Counted from the first letter of the stretch, positions 48,901 through 60,439 are shown. The stretch: 64,000 bases of DNA from Macrotis lagotis (GCF_037893015.1 NC_133663.1:219631753-219695752), one strand, 5' to 3'. A program made the numbers and translations. Notes: a model not told the origin generated them from the sequence alone.

Positions 48901-49726
48901 AAGTAGGGGCTATTAAGGCCTTCCTCCCTGGCAACCTTCCTCATCCTTTCCAGGACCTTAGCATCTGTGGGATACCACCTTAAGGGTCTTTGTGGGGTAG
49001 GATTAACGTTAACTGGGAAAGCCTGAGCGAAAGGTTCTGGCTTAGGGGAAAATGCACCCCAGCAGGAATCTCTCATCTGGCAGGCTTCCGTGAAATCATT
49101 AGTAGGTGCTGAGGGGGCAGGGGAAGCATCTGGATGCTTCAGGCCCCAGGGGTTATCATCAATGGGCTTGTCAGGGATTTTACTGTGTGTCCAGGGTGGC
49201 TCTGGGGGAGAGTGTTGGGGGAGTTGGATCCAGTCATCTCCCCGAGGCAACTCAGGGTAGAGACAAGGAGGCTTTGGGGGGGGTGGTTTGTCTGGTAGAG
49301 GATGGGGAAGGCTTAGGAGGAGGGGGGCAAGTAGATTTCTCATCAGTTTGAGTGCCCTCATCGCGGACCTCAGTGAGGTGGCATGGGCTCTCTGCTCTGG
49401 CCTTTTCTGCATCTAAAGCTGCCTGTAAAATATCTTGAGGCTTTTCCTCTCTCCCTGAAAGGCAGGCATGTATTGCAGTGACAATAGGATAGAAGGGCAG
49501 AGGGGGAGAAAAGTCGCCACGGACCTCAGCTCTGCAAGCAAGTGTCAAAACGCCCCCAAACATCGGGATCCAGGATGTGACCAGCTTCAATCCAAGGGGC
49601 CAAAGCCAAAACCTCCTGGAGTGTTATCTTACATTCTTTTTCAGTGCATTTCAGGCGACTGGAACTTAGGAGTTGTTTAAGAACCCGTACTTGCGTATCT
49701 TGGGAAGAAGGGGGAAGATTCCCCAT
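48900..49726 (-). pseudogene. gag: gag remnant of the retrovirus fossil
   Basis: Matrix-like N-terminus beginning Met-Gly (a myristoylation-type start), a long proline-rich stretch (PPPPKPSPSS, SPPEPPWT), and the beginning of a capsid-like segment. The family's product is the virion core polyprotein. It is a broken fossil, incomplete compared with the family. Confidence 0.8.
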
Positions 49727-49861
49727 TAGGATAAGGGACTACAGGGGGCTCTAATAGCCGTGGGGCCGCTGGGGCCGGGGGGCTGTCGAGAGACCAGCCC
49801 GAATGGGGCACTTACCTTGGCCAGCAAGGAGGAGTGAGAGTCTGAAGAGCTCTTCAGAGGG

Positions 49862-49883
49862 GGATCCCGGGTTTTCGGCACCA
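49862..49883 (-). other. Primer-binding site, tRNA-Phe type
   Basis: Two bases inside the 5' LTR, the plus strand reads gatcccgggttttcggcacca, close to the 3' end of tRNA-Phe plus CCA. Class II elements more often use tRNA-Lys. Confidence 0.7.
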
Positions 49884-49885
49884 TT

Positions 49886-50324
49886 TGTTGTGGCTTGCTT
49901 CCTTGGGGCCCACAGCAGCGACCTCCCTCGAGGAGGGGAGCTGAGAATAAGGAGTCGAGCCACTACTGCCTTATGCCTCCAGCTCAATTTTATTATTGCT
50001 TAGCTATTACATATATACTGTTAGGTCTTCCGGGGTAGAACAAAGAATAATGAGGTAATGGTTAGGGGGTGCAAGCGGTGTGTATACGCAGCTTCTTGCA
50101 TTACAGGGTAGGAGGGTACATTAGGGAGGAGATGATAAGGTACGGCTGTGTCTAGTGCCCTTGGACAGTGGGGCGGAATGTCCAGCTCCCAAGGACTCTG
50201 GCTCCCAAGGACTCCAGCTCACCTTATCTCTCAGGGCGGCAAGCCAGCTCCTGAGACTGTCCAGGTGGCGGTTTACTTGGAGATGATTTGTGTCATGGCT
50301 GTTAGAATAGCCTGTGTACCCACA
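49886..50324 (-). repeat. 5' LTR of the retrovirus fossil
   Basis: 439 bp, TG...CA, upstream LTR in the element's own orientation. It borders the primer-binding site on its left. Confidence 0.95.
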
Positions 50325-50330
50325 CAAACT

Positions 50331-50665
50331 GATGTTGGTTAGGTAGCTCTATATAGTTTTTCTTATCTACCATTTTCTGCCAAGACCTACCAAAATTTAA
50401 CTAGAATTATGGAAATATTTTATGATATTCACTCTGCTCAATTTATAAAACTCCATGGGTCAAATGAAGTTAACTTGTCTTCCTCTTCAATAGGGATCTG
50501 ATAGTATATAATATAAATGTATATAGAGACTAATTATTCAGAAGACAATTTATATCTTTCTGAAGTATTAGCATGCTGTATTGAACATGTATTCAAAGTT
50601 CAGGACTTCATACAGCTTAAATTTCACAATTTTCTTTTATACCATGAATTGGAATGAAGGAAGGA
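50331..50665. other. No recognised feature
   Basis: Unique-looking flank of the provirus. Confidence 0.4.
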
Positions 50666-50669
50666 AATG

Positions 50670-50922
50670 AGTACTTGTTTGTTCATTTTCAGTCATATCC
50701 AACTCTTCATGACCCCATTTGGAGTTTTCTTGGCAAAGATCTCAGAATTGTTTGCCTTTTCCTTCTCCTGCTCATTTTACATATGAGAAAATCAAGGCAA
50801 ACAGGATTATGTGAATTGCCCAGGGTCTCATAGCTAGTAACTTTCCAAAGATGGATTTGAATTCAGGTCTTCTTGTCTCCAAGATCATCACTCTATCCAT
50901 TGTGTCACCTAGTTGAGCCTGA
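50670..50922 (-). repeat. Mar-type tRNA SINE
   Basis: 'ttcatgaccccatttggag', 'ttccttctcctgctcattt', 'gaattcaggtcttcttgtc' and the head 'ttgtgtcacctagttgagcc'. Confidence 0.8.
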
Positions 50923-51734
50923 GTAAGACAGAGACTGACTTGGTATTTATGCTATTGGCTTGTAGGTCTTTCAGGTGCTTCGGTATGTTTTCAGAGAGAG
51001 CAGTTTTTTTAGACCATTCTCAGAATGGTTTGTAGCCATGGTGGTAAATAACATAAGTGATTCCCAGGGAACTTACATCCTACTCATACAGTGAAAATAC
51101 TACAGATCTGAGTTACTTTCTTAGATGACTTTTCCAAAAAGGACAGGAAGTGTTCAAAATCAGATATGATTTTTGGAGCAACTCCAAAATGGAACCTGAT
51201 CTGTTTAAATCCAGAACTTAACCCAAGGCCAAGGGTTAAGTTGACAATTATATCATTAATATTAATCACCATCATCTGCAAAACCTCAAGTTTTAGCATT
51301 TTCTCTCTCTCTTTTATATATTTATCTTGTGTTTGTTATATCCCCAATAAGATCTATGAAGAAATGAACAATTTTATTTTTACTTCTTATATTATCAACT
51401 CAGTGCCATGTAACCATCTTATAGAGACTGGACTTCCAAAGACTATAGAACCTGCCTACTCTTTATGTGCTCCTGAGATTGGATAGAACTTCTAGTTCCA
51501 TGCAAGTTGCCTCTACCTGGTCTCACCAAAGGTATCTTTGCAGAGGAAAAGAAAGATCTCAGGAAGCTAGCTCACTATATAACCTTGTATTTTATAGTTG
51601 TCTACAAATGTTAGTCTAATTGAATTGAATGAATCAGGGAACAAACTTGAAATGCTATGTTGCAGAGAATCTCAGTGTTTCCTGGTAGCACTGCTCTATT
51701 ATATTAGAGGCTGTTGTATTTTTGGTCAGTTCTC
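50923..51734. other. No recognised feature
   Basis: About 0.8 kb of unique-looking sequence. A 106-codon open frame at 51166-51486 has no recognisable motif. Confidence 0.4.
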
Positions 51735-51955
51735 AGCTAGATGGCACTGGGCCTGAAGTCAGGAAAATATCTTCTGAGCTCATAGTCTGTCACTTATTAT
51801 CTGTGTGACCTGGGATAAGTCATTTAACTGTTCGTCTCAATTTCCTCATCTATAAAATGAGTTAGAGAAGGAAATGAAAAATCATTCCAGTATCTTTATT
51901 AAGAAAATTAAGTCACAGAGTCAAGATATGATTGAAATAAATGAACAGAACAGAA
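51735..51955 (+). repeat. Mar-type tRNA SINE
   Basis: 'agatggcactgggcctgaag', 'ctgtgtgacctgggataag' and 'gaaggaaatgaaaaatcattc'. Confidence 0.65.
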
Positions 51956-52269
51956 TTGTTAGGAAATTTTCCCTTCCGCCAGTCATTTACCTTGTTGTAA
52001 TTAACACTCATTGCATGTAGTTTTGTTTTCTAGGGCCAGAATCTTTATTTCACCTGAACTTCAAGAATCCAGTGTTAGGGACAAATGGTTCTATTATTAT
52101 TTTCCAAATGTATTCATTGTTGAGTATCTGTCTAGGTAATTTGGAAGACTCTACTGAGAAAATGCTCAGAAAATTCACAAAAGGCAGAAGTTGGTTGGTC
52201 CTTGATCATTGATACAACATATCCTTAGACTTGAAAAAAACCATCTATAAGATACTGGAAAACCATCTT

Positions 52270-53095
52270 TGACTTAATGTATTTCTTCAAATCTTCTCCC
52301 ATTCAGAACTTCCCAGTATCATTAGTAATACCACCATTCTCTATGCTATCTTGTCTGGCAAACTAGGTATCATTATTGATGCTTCATTCAATCTTTTGCC
52401 AATTCCTATCAATTTTACCTTCATTATCTCTTTCCTCTGACACCACCATTACCTTGGTGCAGGCCCTCATCACCTCACATATAAACTATTAGCGTTTTCT
52501 GTTGGTTGGTTTCCCTGCCTCATGTCTGTCCTCCATTCAACTGCTAACTTGATCTTCCTAACGTTATATATAACCAAAATACTCCTCTATTCAATAAATT
52601 CCACTGACTCCCTATCACTTCCAGAATAAAATAGAATATGGAAAGCCCTTCAGAACGTGGTTCTATCTTATCTTTCTAGTCTTCTTATACCTTACAGCCC
52701 CATGTACTTTGTGATCCAGTAACATTGGCATCACTGCTATTCCTGTCACAAGATACCCTACCTTCAAGCATTTTCACTGCCTGTTACCCATGTCTGAAAT
52801 ACTCTTTTTCCTCATCTCTGTCTCCTGGCTTCCTTCAAATACCAGGTAAAATCCCATTTTTCTGTGGGAAGCCTTTCTTGATCCCAATTACTACTAGTTC
52901 TTTCCTTCTATTGATTAGTTCCAATTTATCCTGTATATTATTTGTTTGTATATAATTGTTTTAATGTAATTTTATCCATTAGACCATGAGATTCTTGAGA
53001 ATAAAAATTGTCCTTTGTCTTTTTTTTTAAATCTCAAACAATTAGCTTGAGTGTATAGTAAGTACTTTAAAAATGCTAATTGTTTAACTGGATGG
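52270..53095 (+). repeat. L2 LINE, ORF2 C-terminus and 3' UTR
   Basis: Clear L2 landmarks in order: 'cttggtgcaggccctcatc' (52454), 'ccctgcctcatgtctgtcc' (52513), 'ccactgactccctatcac' (52601), 'cttacagccccatgtac' (52691), 'cctggcttccttcaaatacc' (52827) and 'agaccatgagattcttgag' (52981). Non-coding. Confidence 0.75.
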
Positions 53096-53544
53096 CTCTG
53101 ATAGCATCTTCTTCATAGTTTAGATTCCCACACCTAACAGTATTTGTTGGGGGGGGGGTTCATTCATTGCAATGTATCTAAGAGAATGGTATAATATTCT
53201 AATATCCTAGGAACTTTCTATTTCACAAGCATTCAGTTAGTATTAAAAAGGAGCCTCATTGAAAAGGAGAAAAAAATAGAAATCATAGAATGATCAGCCA
53301 TTAGTATTCAAAATGCATGTTGATCTCCTGAATGATGTACAATTCAAAGTATTCCTTTGACTGAGACCCTTCCTTCTTAAACTCTGTTTTGACTCATTCT
53401 CCTTGAACCTTGAATAAGGAAGGGGCCACATTTATGTAGTTCAAGTATTCCCTTCCCCTGCTGCCCTTTCCTTCTTTTCCTTCTCTTGTCTTCTCTCACT
53501 CTTTCTCTGTCTTTCTATGGTGCTCTCTGAAAAGACTTCAACTC
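53096..53544. other. No recognised feature
   Basis: Includes a G-run at 53149. No gene or repeat recognised. Confidence 0.4.
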
Positions 53545-53608
53545 CTCCACACTTCTTTTTTTATTTATTTGTACAAATAATGGTTTTTTATACATTAATA
53601 AAATATTG

Positions 53609-55160
53609 TTTTTTTTGGCTGTTTTATTAAATAACCATTTTATAAAGAAAGACTAGTACAGTGACTTCTTGGGGAGGCAGGGGAGGGGGAATATGGAATT
53701 AGTGGCTATATCACATCAGTTCCTCTAAGTCTCATCTTGATTGCAAGGCAGTACACTAAACACAACACAAATTTGAATAGGGTTTGTTTTAAGTATAACA
53801 CCCTAGCTCCTGTCCACCCTTTTCACACCACGACTTTAAATAATATGTCCATGGGCTAGAGTCCCCATCCAAGTAGGTAAGATATGGTTTCCACTTCCAA
53901 TGTAAGTGCCCCCCCCTCCTACCCCCACTAACCTATTTAGAATAAATCTGCTTTTGGGAGAGGTCAAAAAATAATGATGATCAATAATAAAATGGGTAAG
54001 GAGGAAGTGACACAGACAGAAGAAAAATATGTGGATTCAACTCCATAAAAATGCTTTTGGAGAGGGAGATTCACAAGGGCCTCATGGAACTTCAAGTTCT
54101 ACAACAGATAGAGGGATAAGCTAAGGAAGGATTTCCAGGAACACATTTCAAAAAATTCTGAGCATAATAATGATAATACTGCTGTCTCCTGCCCTGGAGA
54201 AATCCCTGGGTACTAAGACTGGAATCTCATAGTAGAACCATATTGACTATGGCTATCCCCAAATTCAGTCAGAGAGTGCTCTCTAGGGTGTTGTAGTTAT
54301 CCTTAAAACTCTTCAGCTCTAGGAAGTGCTTAGCTCTTTTACTCTTCTGGCTGGAGGGCAGATAAGTGACTTGGATAGTTGTTGGGGAGGAAACTTCAGG
54401 AGACTGTGTTAGATCCTTAGCTGCTGACTAGTGCTGTCGCTGGGAACTTCTACCTCGAGCTTTGACAGCTGCAGCTAGTTCACTTAGTGTTTCCTGATAG
54501 TGTAGATATTCAGTCTGGCCAAAGACACCAGTTCCATATCGAGATGTTTCATAGCCATCTAGCAAGGTATCAATGAGAGCTTTGCGGACACCCTTGAAGG
54601 TGGTACTTGTGTTTCGAAGCTCCAGCAGATAGGAGCGGAAATTCTTGCCCATCAGAGAATGAGGATGCCGGCCTTCTGAATGGAATGGTATCTCAGAGGC
54701 ATGAATGGCATCCAATGCTTTCATTCTGTACAAGTAGTTGTAGCAATGTTGATTTCCTGGTGTCTCCAGCTGCAAAAGTTTGGCATCATTCTTTTCAAGA
54801 AGCTGGGGTTCATACTTTACATCCTGAACCTTGGATAGTCAGATGTCAATCTCTTCCTTCAGATCCTTGGGAGCATTGCATCCCACAGAGACATGAGGAC
54901 CTCTTCGAGACTTCATAGCAAAGTGCATGATCTGCCTCTTCACAAAAATGAACAGCAGCACAAATACCAAGCTCCCATAGGCCATCACCAGCACCACGTT
55001 CACCCCAGACAGCCAGTTACTGCTGGACGCCATAGTCTCCCTCCAGCTTCGGGCTCCTTAGCAGCAATGGCCCTAGGGCTCCAGGACCAGCCCTGGCCAT
55101 TTCCTTATGGGGGAAGCCAAAGCCAGGTCCTGTTGGAAAACATTGTGGCCAGGGAGAGCC
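53609..55160 (-). pseudogene. C1orf43: Processed C1orf43 (NICE-3) retropseudogene
   Basis: Intronless copy of C1orf43, a Golgi/membrane protein linked to phagocytosis. The reading frame runs on the minus strand from the ATG at 55033 to a stop at 54269, 254 codons, against 253 residues in human. It starts MASSSNWLSGVNVVLVMAYG with the N-terminal membrane segment and continues through NYLYRMKALDAIHASEIPFH and LLDGYETSRYGTGVFGQTEY to the end NTLESTL. There are two premature stops: TGA in place of the Arg codon after residue 64 (EEIDI-R) and TAG in place of a Gln codon near 54428. Otherwise the frame is whole. A 3' UTR with AATAAA (about 53630), an 8-bp poly-A and a duplication aataaaatatt (53597-53607, 55161-55171) mark L1-mediated retrotransposition into the HAL1-like element. 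Confidence 0.93.
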
Positions 55161-55264
55161 AATAAAATATTCTTGTTTAAGAGTAATCAAAATATCCCCT
55201 CCCCCCCAAAATATAGACTTGCTTGAGTGATAAAGGGGAGAGAAAAAAATTAAAATTGAAATTA

Positions 55265-55985
55265 AAAGATAGTAATAATTGTAGGTATGGCCAGGTGGTG
55301 CAGTGGACAGAGCACCAGCCCTGGAGCCAGTAGAACCTGAGCCCATATCCGGCCCGGTACACCCAACAGTCACCCAGCTGTGTGACATGCAAGCCACCCC
55401 AACCCCACTGCCCTGCAAAAAGGAAAAAAAGAAAAAAAAGACCTAAAATAAAAATAAAATAGTAATAATAGTAGGGGTGGCTGGGTGGCGGACAGAGCAC
55501 TGGCCCTTGAGCCAGGAGCACCCGGGGTCCAAATCTGGCCTCAGATACCCAATGATCACCCTGCTATGAGGCCCCAGGCAGGCCACCCAGCCCCATTTGC
55601 CCTGCACCCCCCCCCCAAAATAATAATAATAATAAAAAATGTGCTTCAGTTTGTGTTCCAACAACACCAACTCTGTTGCAGGTGGATCACCTTCTTTATG
55701 ATAAGTCCATCTCAAAAGTTACTTCCATATTTTTCCACCATTGCCATTGCTGATCACAACTCCCTCCTTTCTTATTTCTCCGCTACCATGTACTAAATTT
55801 TCTCTCTCCTTTCACTGACTGCTGTAGGGTAGCTGAGTGGCACAGCAGAAAGATCCCTGGCCCTAGGGACAAGAGGCCCAGAGCCCCCATACCACCCCCT
55901 AGGCCCAGCATCCACCTGGCCCTATGGTCCCGGACAGGCCATCCAATCCCAGCTCCTTGCAAGAAGCAAAAAAGAGAATGTGTTG
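55265..55985 (+). repeat. Three SINE-like modules within the HAL1-like 3' region
   Basis: Modules at about 55275-55425 ('ggccaggtggtgcagtggac'), 55475-55610 ('gtggctgggtggcggacagag') and 55825-55975 ('gtagctgagtggcacagcag'). Each has a tRNA/WSINE-like body read on the plus strand, antisense to the element. They are GC-richer than ordinary SINE copies here. The third is also present in the 43-kb copy; the first two are not. Confidence 0.7.
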
Positions 55986-56459
55986 TATCTGACCACTCTA
56001 CCCCCACAGTCCATTCTCTTCTCCTTCATTCACACCCCTACCCCTTCCCCCTTTGCCCCCCCCCTTCTTACTCCAGATGTCTATACCCCATTGAGTATAT
56101 ATGTTGTTTCCTCTCCTAGCCACCTCTGATAAGAGCAAAGATTCCCTCATTCCCCCTTGCCTTCCCCCCTTCCATATCATTGCAATAGCTCATTGTAATA
56201 AGGAAAAATCTTAGTATATGAAATATCTTGGCCTATTGCCCTTCTCCTTTGTCTTTCTCCCATTACATTTCCCTTTTTTCTATCGACTCCATTTTTACAC
56301 CATTCAAATTCAGCTTTTTCCTGTATTTCATCTATAAAAGCTCCTTCTACCTGCTCTATTAACTGAGAAGGGTCATATGAGTATTAAAAGTGTCATTTTT
56401 CTATACAGGAATACATGCAGTTCATCATCATTAAGTCCCTCATATTTTCCCCTTCTCCT

Positions 56460-57565
56460 TCAATCTCTATGCTTCACCTGAATCCTGTATTTGAAGATCA
56501 AACCTTCTGTTCAGTGCTGGCCATTCCAACAGGAACATTTGAAATTCCTCTGGCTTATTGAAAGTCCACCTTTTTCCCTGGAAGAGGACATTCAGTTTTG
56601 CTGGGTAGTTGATTCTCAGTTGCATTTTAAGCTCTTTTGTCTTCTGGTATATTATATTCCAAGCCCTATGAGCTTTTGAGCTTTTAATGTAGTTGCTCCT
56701 AAGTCCTGTGAAATCCTGATTGCAGCTCCACGGTATTTGAATTGTGTCCTTCTGGCTGCTTGTAATATTTTCTCTTTGACTTGGGAGTTCTGGAACTTGG
56801 CTATAATATTCCTGAGGGTTGAATTTTGGGGATCTCTTTCTCGGGGGATCTGTGGATTCTCTCCATTTCTATTTTGCCCTCTGCTTCTAGGATATCAGGG
56901 CAATTTTCCTGTAGTAATTCTTTGAAAATGGTGTCAAGGCTCTTTTCCTGATCATGACTTTCAGGTATTCCAATGATTTTTAAATTATCTTTCCTAAATC
57001 TGTTTTCCATATCAGTTGTTTTTTCAATGAGATGTTTCACATTTTCTTCTAATTTTTCATTCTTTTGGTTTTGAAGTATTGAGTCCTGATTTCTCATAAA
57101 TTCAGCAATCTCCCTGAGTTCTATTCTTTGTCTGAAGGATTTGTTTTCCTCAGAGAGCTTTCTCATTTCTTTTTCCATCTGGTCAATTCTGCTTTTTAAA
57201 GCATTCTTCTCCTCAATAACTTTTTGAGCTGTTTTATCCATTTGACCTAAGCTGGTTTTTAGCATGCTATTTTCGTCAGCATTTTTTTTTTTTTGGATTT
57301 CCTTTACTTAGCTGCTGACTTCATTTTCATGTTTTTCCTGCATGTCTCTCATTTCTTTTCCCAGTATTTCTTCTAACTCCCTCATTTGATTTTCAAAGTC
57401 TTTTTTGAGCTCTGTCATAACCTGAGCCCAATTTCTGTTTTTCTTGGAGTCTTTAGATGCAGGAGCTTGTGCTTCCTCATCATCAGACTGAGTGTTTTGA
57501 TCCTTCTTGGGCTCACAAGCAAAATATTTCTCAATGGTGTTCCTCTTGTTTCTCTGCTTGCTCAT
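56460..57565 (-). pseudogene. L1-type ORF1 of the HAL1-like element
   Basis: ORF1p chaperone-type protein, broken. From the ATG at 57565: MSKQRNKRNTIEKYF, a charged region, then a long coiled coil (KNALKSRIDQMEKEMRKLSEENKSF, about 57.1-57.2 kb), an RRM-like start (RKDNLKIIGIPESHDQEK, about 56.95 kb) and the C-terminal domain remnant ending near 56470. The same C-terminus (FDLQ.QDSGEA) appears in the copy at 43.86 kb. A stop at 57308 and a frameshift in an A-run beside 57290 split the coiled coil. Another break follows 56801. L1 ORF1p binds the element's RNA in trimers. It is much more conserved than the flanking 3' region. Confidence 0.8.
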
Positions 57566-58323
57566 TTTCCCAGCCTTAGCCTGTTTTTAGGGTGCTTCCT
57601 GAGCTTTTGGGACACTCCCACAAGGGTCTCAGTGTGTGAGGTTCTGTCTTCCCTCCTGGTCTATGAATGACCATAAGCGCCCCCTTTGTCATGGGGCTGA
57701 GGGGGGGGGCTGCTGTTCTATAGGGGGTGCCTAGACTGCGATCAGGATCTGAATGTGGTCAGAACTCCTGGGGCAGAGGTCAGAGCTCAGCAGTTTCTCT
57801 CTCTTCACTCCCCTCCCTAGGCTCAGCATGCTCATACCCCGGGGGCTCCTGCTTACTGGCTCCACCAGCTCCTGCTTCCTGGATCTAGGCTGCTGCAATC
57901 ACACTGCTCACTGAGTGCCCTGAGGGCTGGGCTTCACATGCTTGCTCTGGCAGAGGTCCCCCACTGCTCCGCCAAGTTGTGCCCAGTGCTTCCCGGTGCA
58001 TAGGTCAGGAAATTGCCCCACTGCTGTGAGCCGGGTCTCCCAGGGCTCTGGGGCTCCCAGTGCCCTGGGGCTGCCTCCAGGAGGCTGAAGTTCTTTCGCT
58101 CTGGTGGGCTGCCCCTCTGACCCCCCCCCCCAGCAGAACCTTTCTGCTCTTTTCCAGGTTACCTTGAGTAGGAGAACTGCCTCACTGGGTCCCTCTGTGG
58201 GTTCTGGCTCTCAAAAATTTAGTTAGAGTCCTTAATTTAGAAGTTTTATGAGAGAGAACCTAAGAGAAGATCCTCTCTTGTTGACATCTTGGCTCTGCCC
58301 CCTGAACCCTTCTCCACACTTCT

Positions 58324-60439
58324 AATCTGACTCTAAACTGATCTTAATTCTGCTATTCCCATGTGACCCACTGACTGGTCTTTGAGATTATTGCTTAACC
58401 CCATCTAGAGAATCTTAATCTGTGTTGCCTCATCCCAGGTCCCAGCCAATCAATGTATTCAATTACCTCAACCACCAAGCTTCATCCCAGAATTAATGTT
58501 GCAGTTTAGCTGGTTCTCCTCCTAAATAACAGGGAATTCAATCAGGGGGTGGGGACCTGGTTTGTTTATCCCCAGAAAGGGAAGTCCTTCTTTCATCACA
58601 GGTGGTGTCTAATCCAAATGCATCCCCACCCCCACTCACCCTGTACTGTATTGTGCCAATTATAAATGCCTTCCAATTGTAAAGGGGAAAGGTGGCATGC
58701 ATCTTAGATAATAAACTGCAGTGACAGGGTATTCTCTCTTCAGTGGCCTCTATATGCTTATAGAGTGGACTATGAAAATTTCAGGGTAGCATTTATGTCT
58801 CAGAAATTGACAAAATATAAAACCAGAGTTTGATTTATTGTATTGTTGAGTGTTTAGAATTAAGAAAATAATGGGAAAATATTCATATTGCAAATTAAAC
58901 CTGTGTGTCCTTTTTATTTTTTTTTCTGGAGACTTGACCCTTAAAAGATTTATTGGCATACTTTTGCCTTCCTCTATTCTTCCAAATGGTCAGTGAATCC
59001 TCTGACAGAAAGGAAACCATTACTGCTGGAGGTGCAGGGATGGGGATGGGACGCTGTAGGGTAATTAAAAGATGCCAAAAAGGCTACATTCAAGCACTTC
59101 TGCTGCTGCTTGACTCCACCCACCCTTTTTCTTGAGATGAGAGATTGAGCTAAAATGAGAAAGATTAGACATTTGTAAAGAAATGTACCGGATACATCAT
59201 GACCGTTCTTTTGGGGGTTCCCTTTCTGGGGAATGCCCAGGTCCTGAAGCAGGTGCTAGACCTGGCAATAGATCTATATGGAAACATGGGGGTGGAGGAA
59301 AGGGGACACAGACATCCTGGTTATGTCTTTTAAAAAGTCATCAGTCAAGGTCATAGAGACAGTGAAGGGAATTAAAAGCACTAATAAACAGCTGCAAGAA
59401 AGTTCTGCAGTCTTTGCCACTCATTCACACCTATTGTCTCTGAAAGCTCTGCACCTAAATTCTTCTCTAATTAGCATCTGCTCTATATCTGTTTGATTTA
59501 GCAGTTAGGTTCCTTTTCTCTGGCTTAATGCAGATCCATGGAAAATGCTGATGCTACCAGTCTTACTTCCCCACAGTTATTTGTTAAAGTCCAGCAAAAC
59601 AGAAGTATCTGGGGAGTCTGCAGAGCCCAAATGGGCAGATTGCTATCTCCAGTGCTCTTTTCTGTTACTGAACATCTGAACATGTCATTGTAATTTTCAC
59701 TGGCAAATAAAGAATAAAGAAAACAGGAAAGCCTTCAAGACAAATATGGTAAAAAGGAAGGCAAAGGGTTACTGGAGAATGAAGAAAGTTGCAGCTAGGA
59801 GCAATTACTGTCTTGGACTCTCTCCTAGGACACTGAAATTTAGAGAAGATGACAGCACTTACACTCCTCTTAAAAATAACTGAACTTAGCAGCTACTTAG
59901 AAAGAAGAATAAAGTAAAAATAGCAAGCTACCAATGGAATTCCCCCTTCCCCAGGTGAATTTCTCCATTTCCTGCTTCCTATTTCTGGTCCTTGGCAGTC
60001 TTCCAAGTAAATGTCTTTTAGCAAACTGAAGTCTATCTCCCCATAGCCACAAGATGATGGTTTGGGGTTCCCTCCAATCTCAACTGAATTGTATCTGACT
60101 CCAATTTTGTTAGTTATGACTGCAAAGGTAGTATTCTGTTGTTTTCAACTTCTCATGCTCTCAGACTCAAGTTTTACTCCAACATTCCTTATACATATGA
60201 CACCAAGACCTGGAAGACTATCCCAGAGGAATAATAGCTTTCTGGTATGCTGTCAAGGTGGAAAATCTTCGATTATTAGCTCTCAACAGAGTGCTTTACC
60301 TAAGGACCAGTTTTACTCACTCTAGAAGGCAGGTTTCCAAGTAGTATACTTCTTTTTTTAACCACAGAAACCCATGAAATGGACAAATTTAGTATATGAT
60401 CCTCAGTTCTATTTAGTGTTTCTAGTTCTATAATAATTA
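58324..60439. other. Repeat-poor, no recognised gene
   Basis: About 2.1 kb in which I recognise no SINE, LINE or coding exon. In human, CPOX lies downstream of GPR15, but I see none of its C-terminal residues here on either strand. Confidence 0.4.

Larger units (their letters stand above)
44687..50324 (-). mobile_element. Class II (betaretrovirus-like) endogenous retrovirus, broken
   Basis: Fossil provirus of 5.6 kb on the minus strand with two LTRs of about 440 bp, TG...CA ends and a perfect 6-bp target-site duplication caaact (44681-44686, 50325-50330). In its own order it carries a primer-binding site, gag, pol (RT end, RNase H, integrase), env, a polypurine tract and the 3' LTR. Integrase and envelope-leader features are those of betaretrovirus/HERV-K-like class II elements. 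It is broken in all its coding regions, with roughly ten breaks, and is shorter than whole relatives (8-9 kb). The LTRs differ at about 5 sites plus one 2-bp indel, suggesting insertion within the last few million years, depending on the mutation rate. Confidence 0.95.
53545..58323 (-). mobile_element. HAL1-like ORF1-only L1 relative, near full length, with nested retrocopy
   Basis: The element body is 53557-58311, flanked by a 12-bp duplication ctccacacttct (53545-53556, 58312-58323). On the minus strand it starts with an L1-type 5' end (GGGGGCAGAGCCAAGATG, about 58300), has a GC-rich 5' UTR to 57570, then ORF1, and then about 1.3 kb without any reverse-transcriptase motif, ending in an A-rich tail. 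A C1orf43 retrocopy (53609-55160) is nested near the 3' end; without it the element is about 3.2 kb. The 3' region holds three antisense SINE-like modules (55.27, 55.48 and 55.83 kb). ORF1 without ORF2 is the plan of HAL1 elements, which depend on L1 for movement. Confidence 0.8.

Noticed and set aside
56801-57565. A host coiled-coil gene
   Set aside because: The coiled coil followed by NLKIIGIPE is L1 ORF1, inside an element with target-site duplications.
53545-58323. A chimeric retrocopy made by template switching between C1orf43 mRNA and an L1 RNA
   Set aside because: The C1orf43 copy has its own duplication (aataaaatatt), and the short stretch to its left matches the tail of the HAL1-like family. 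It is nested insertion, not a chimera.
58324-60439. A CPOX 3' exon
   Set aside because: I looked for the C-terminal CPOX residues on the minus strand and found no match.
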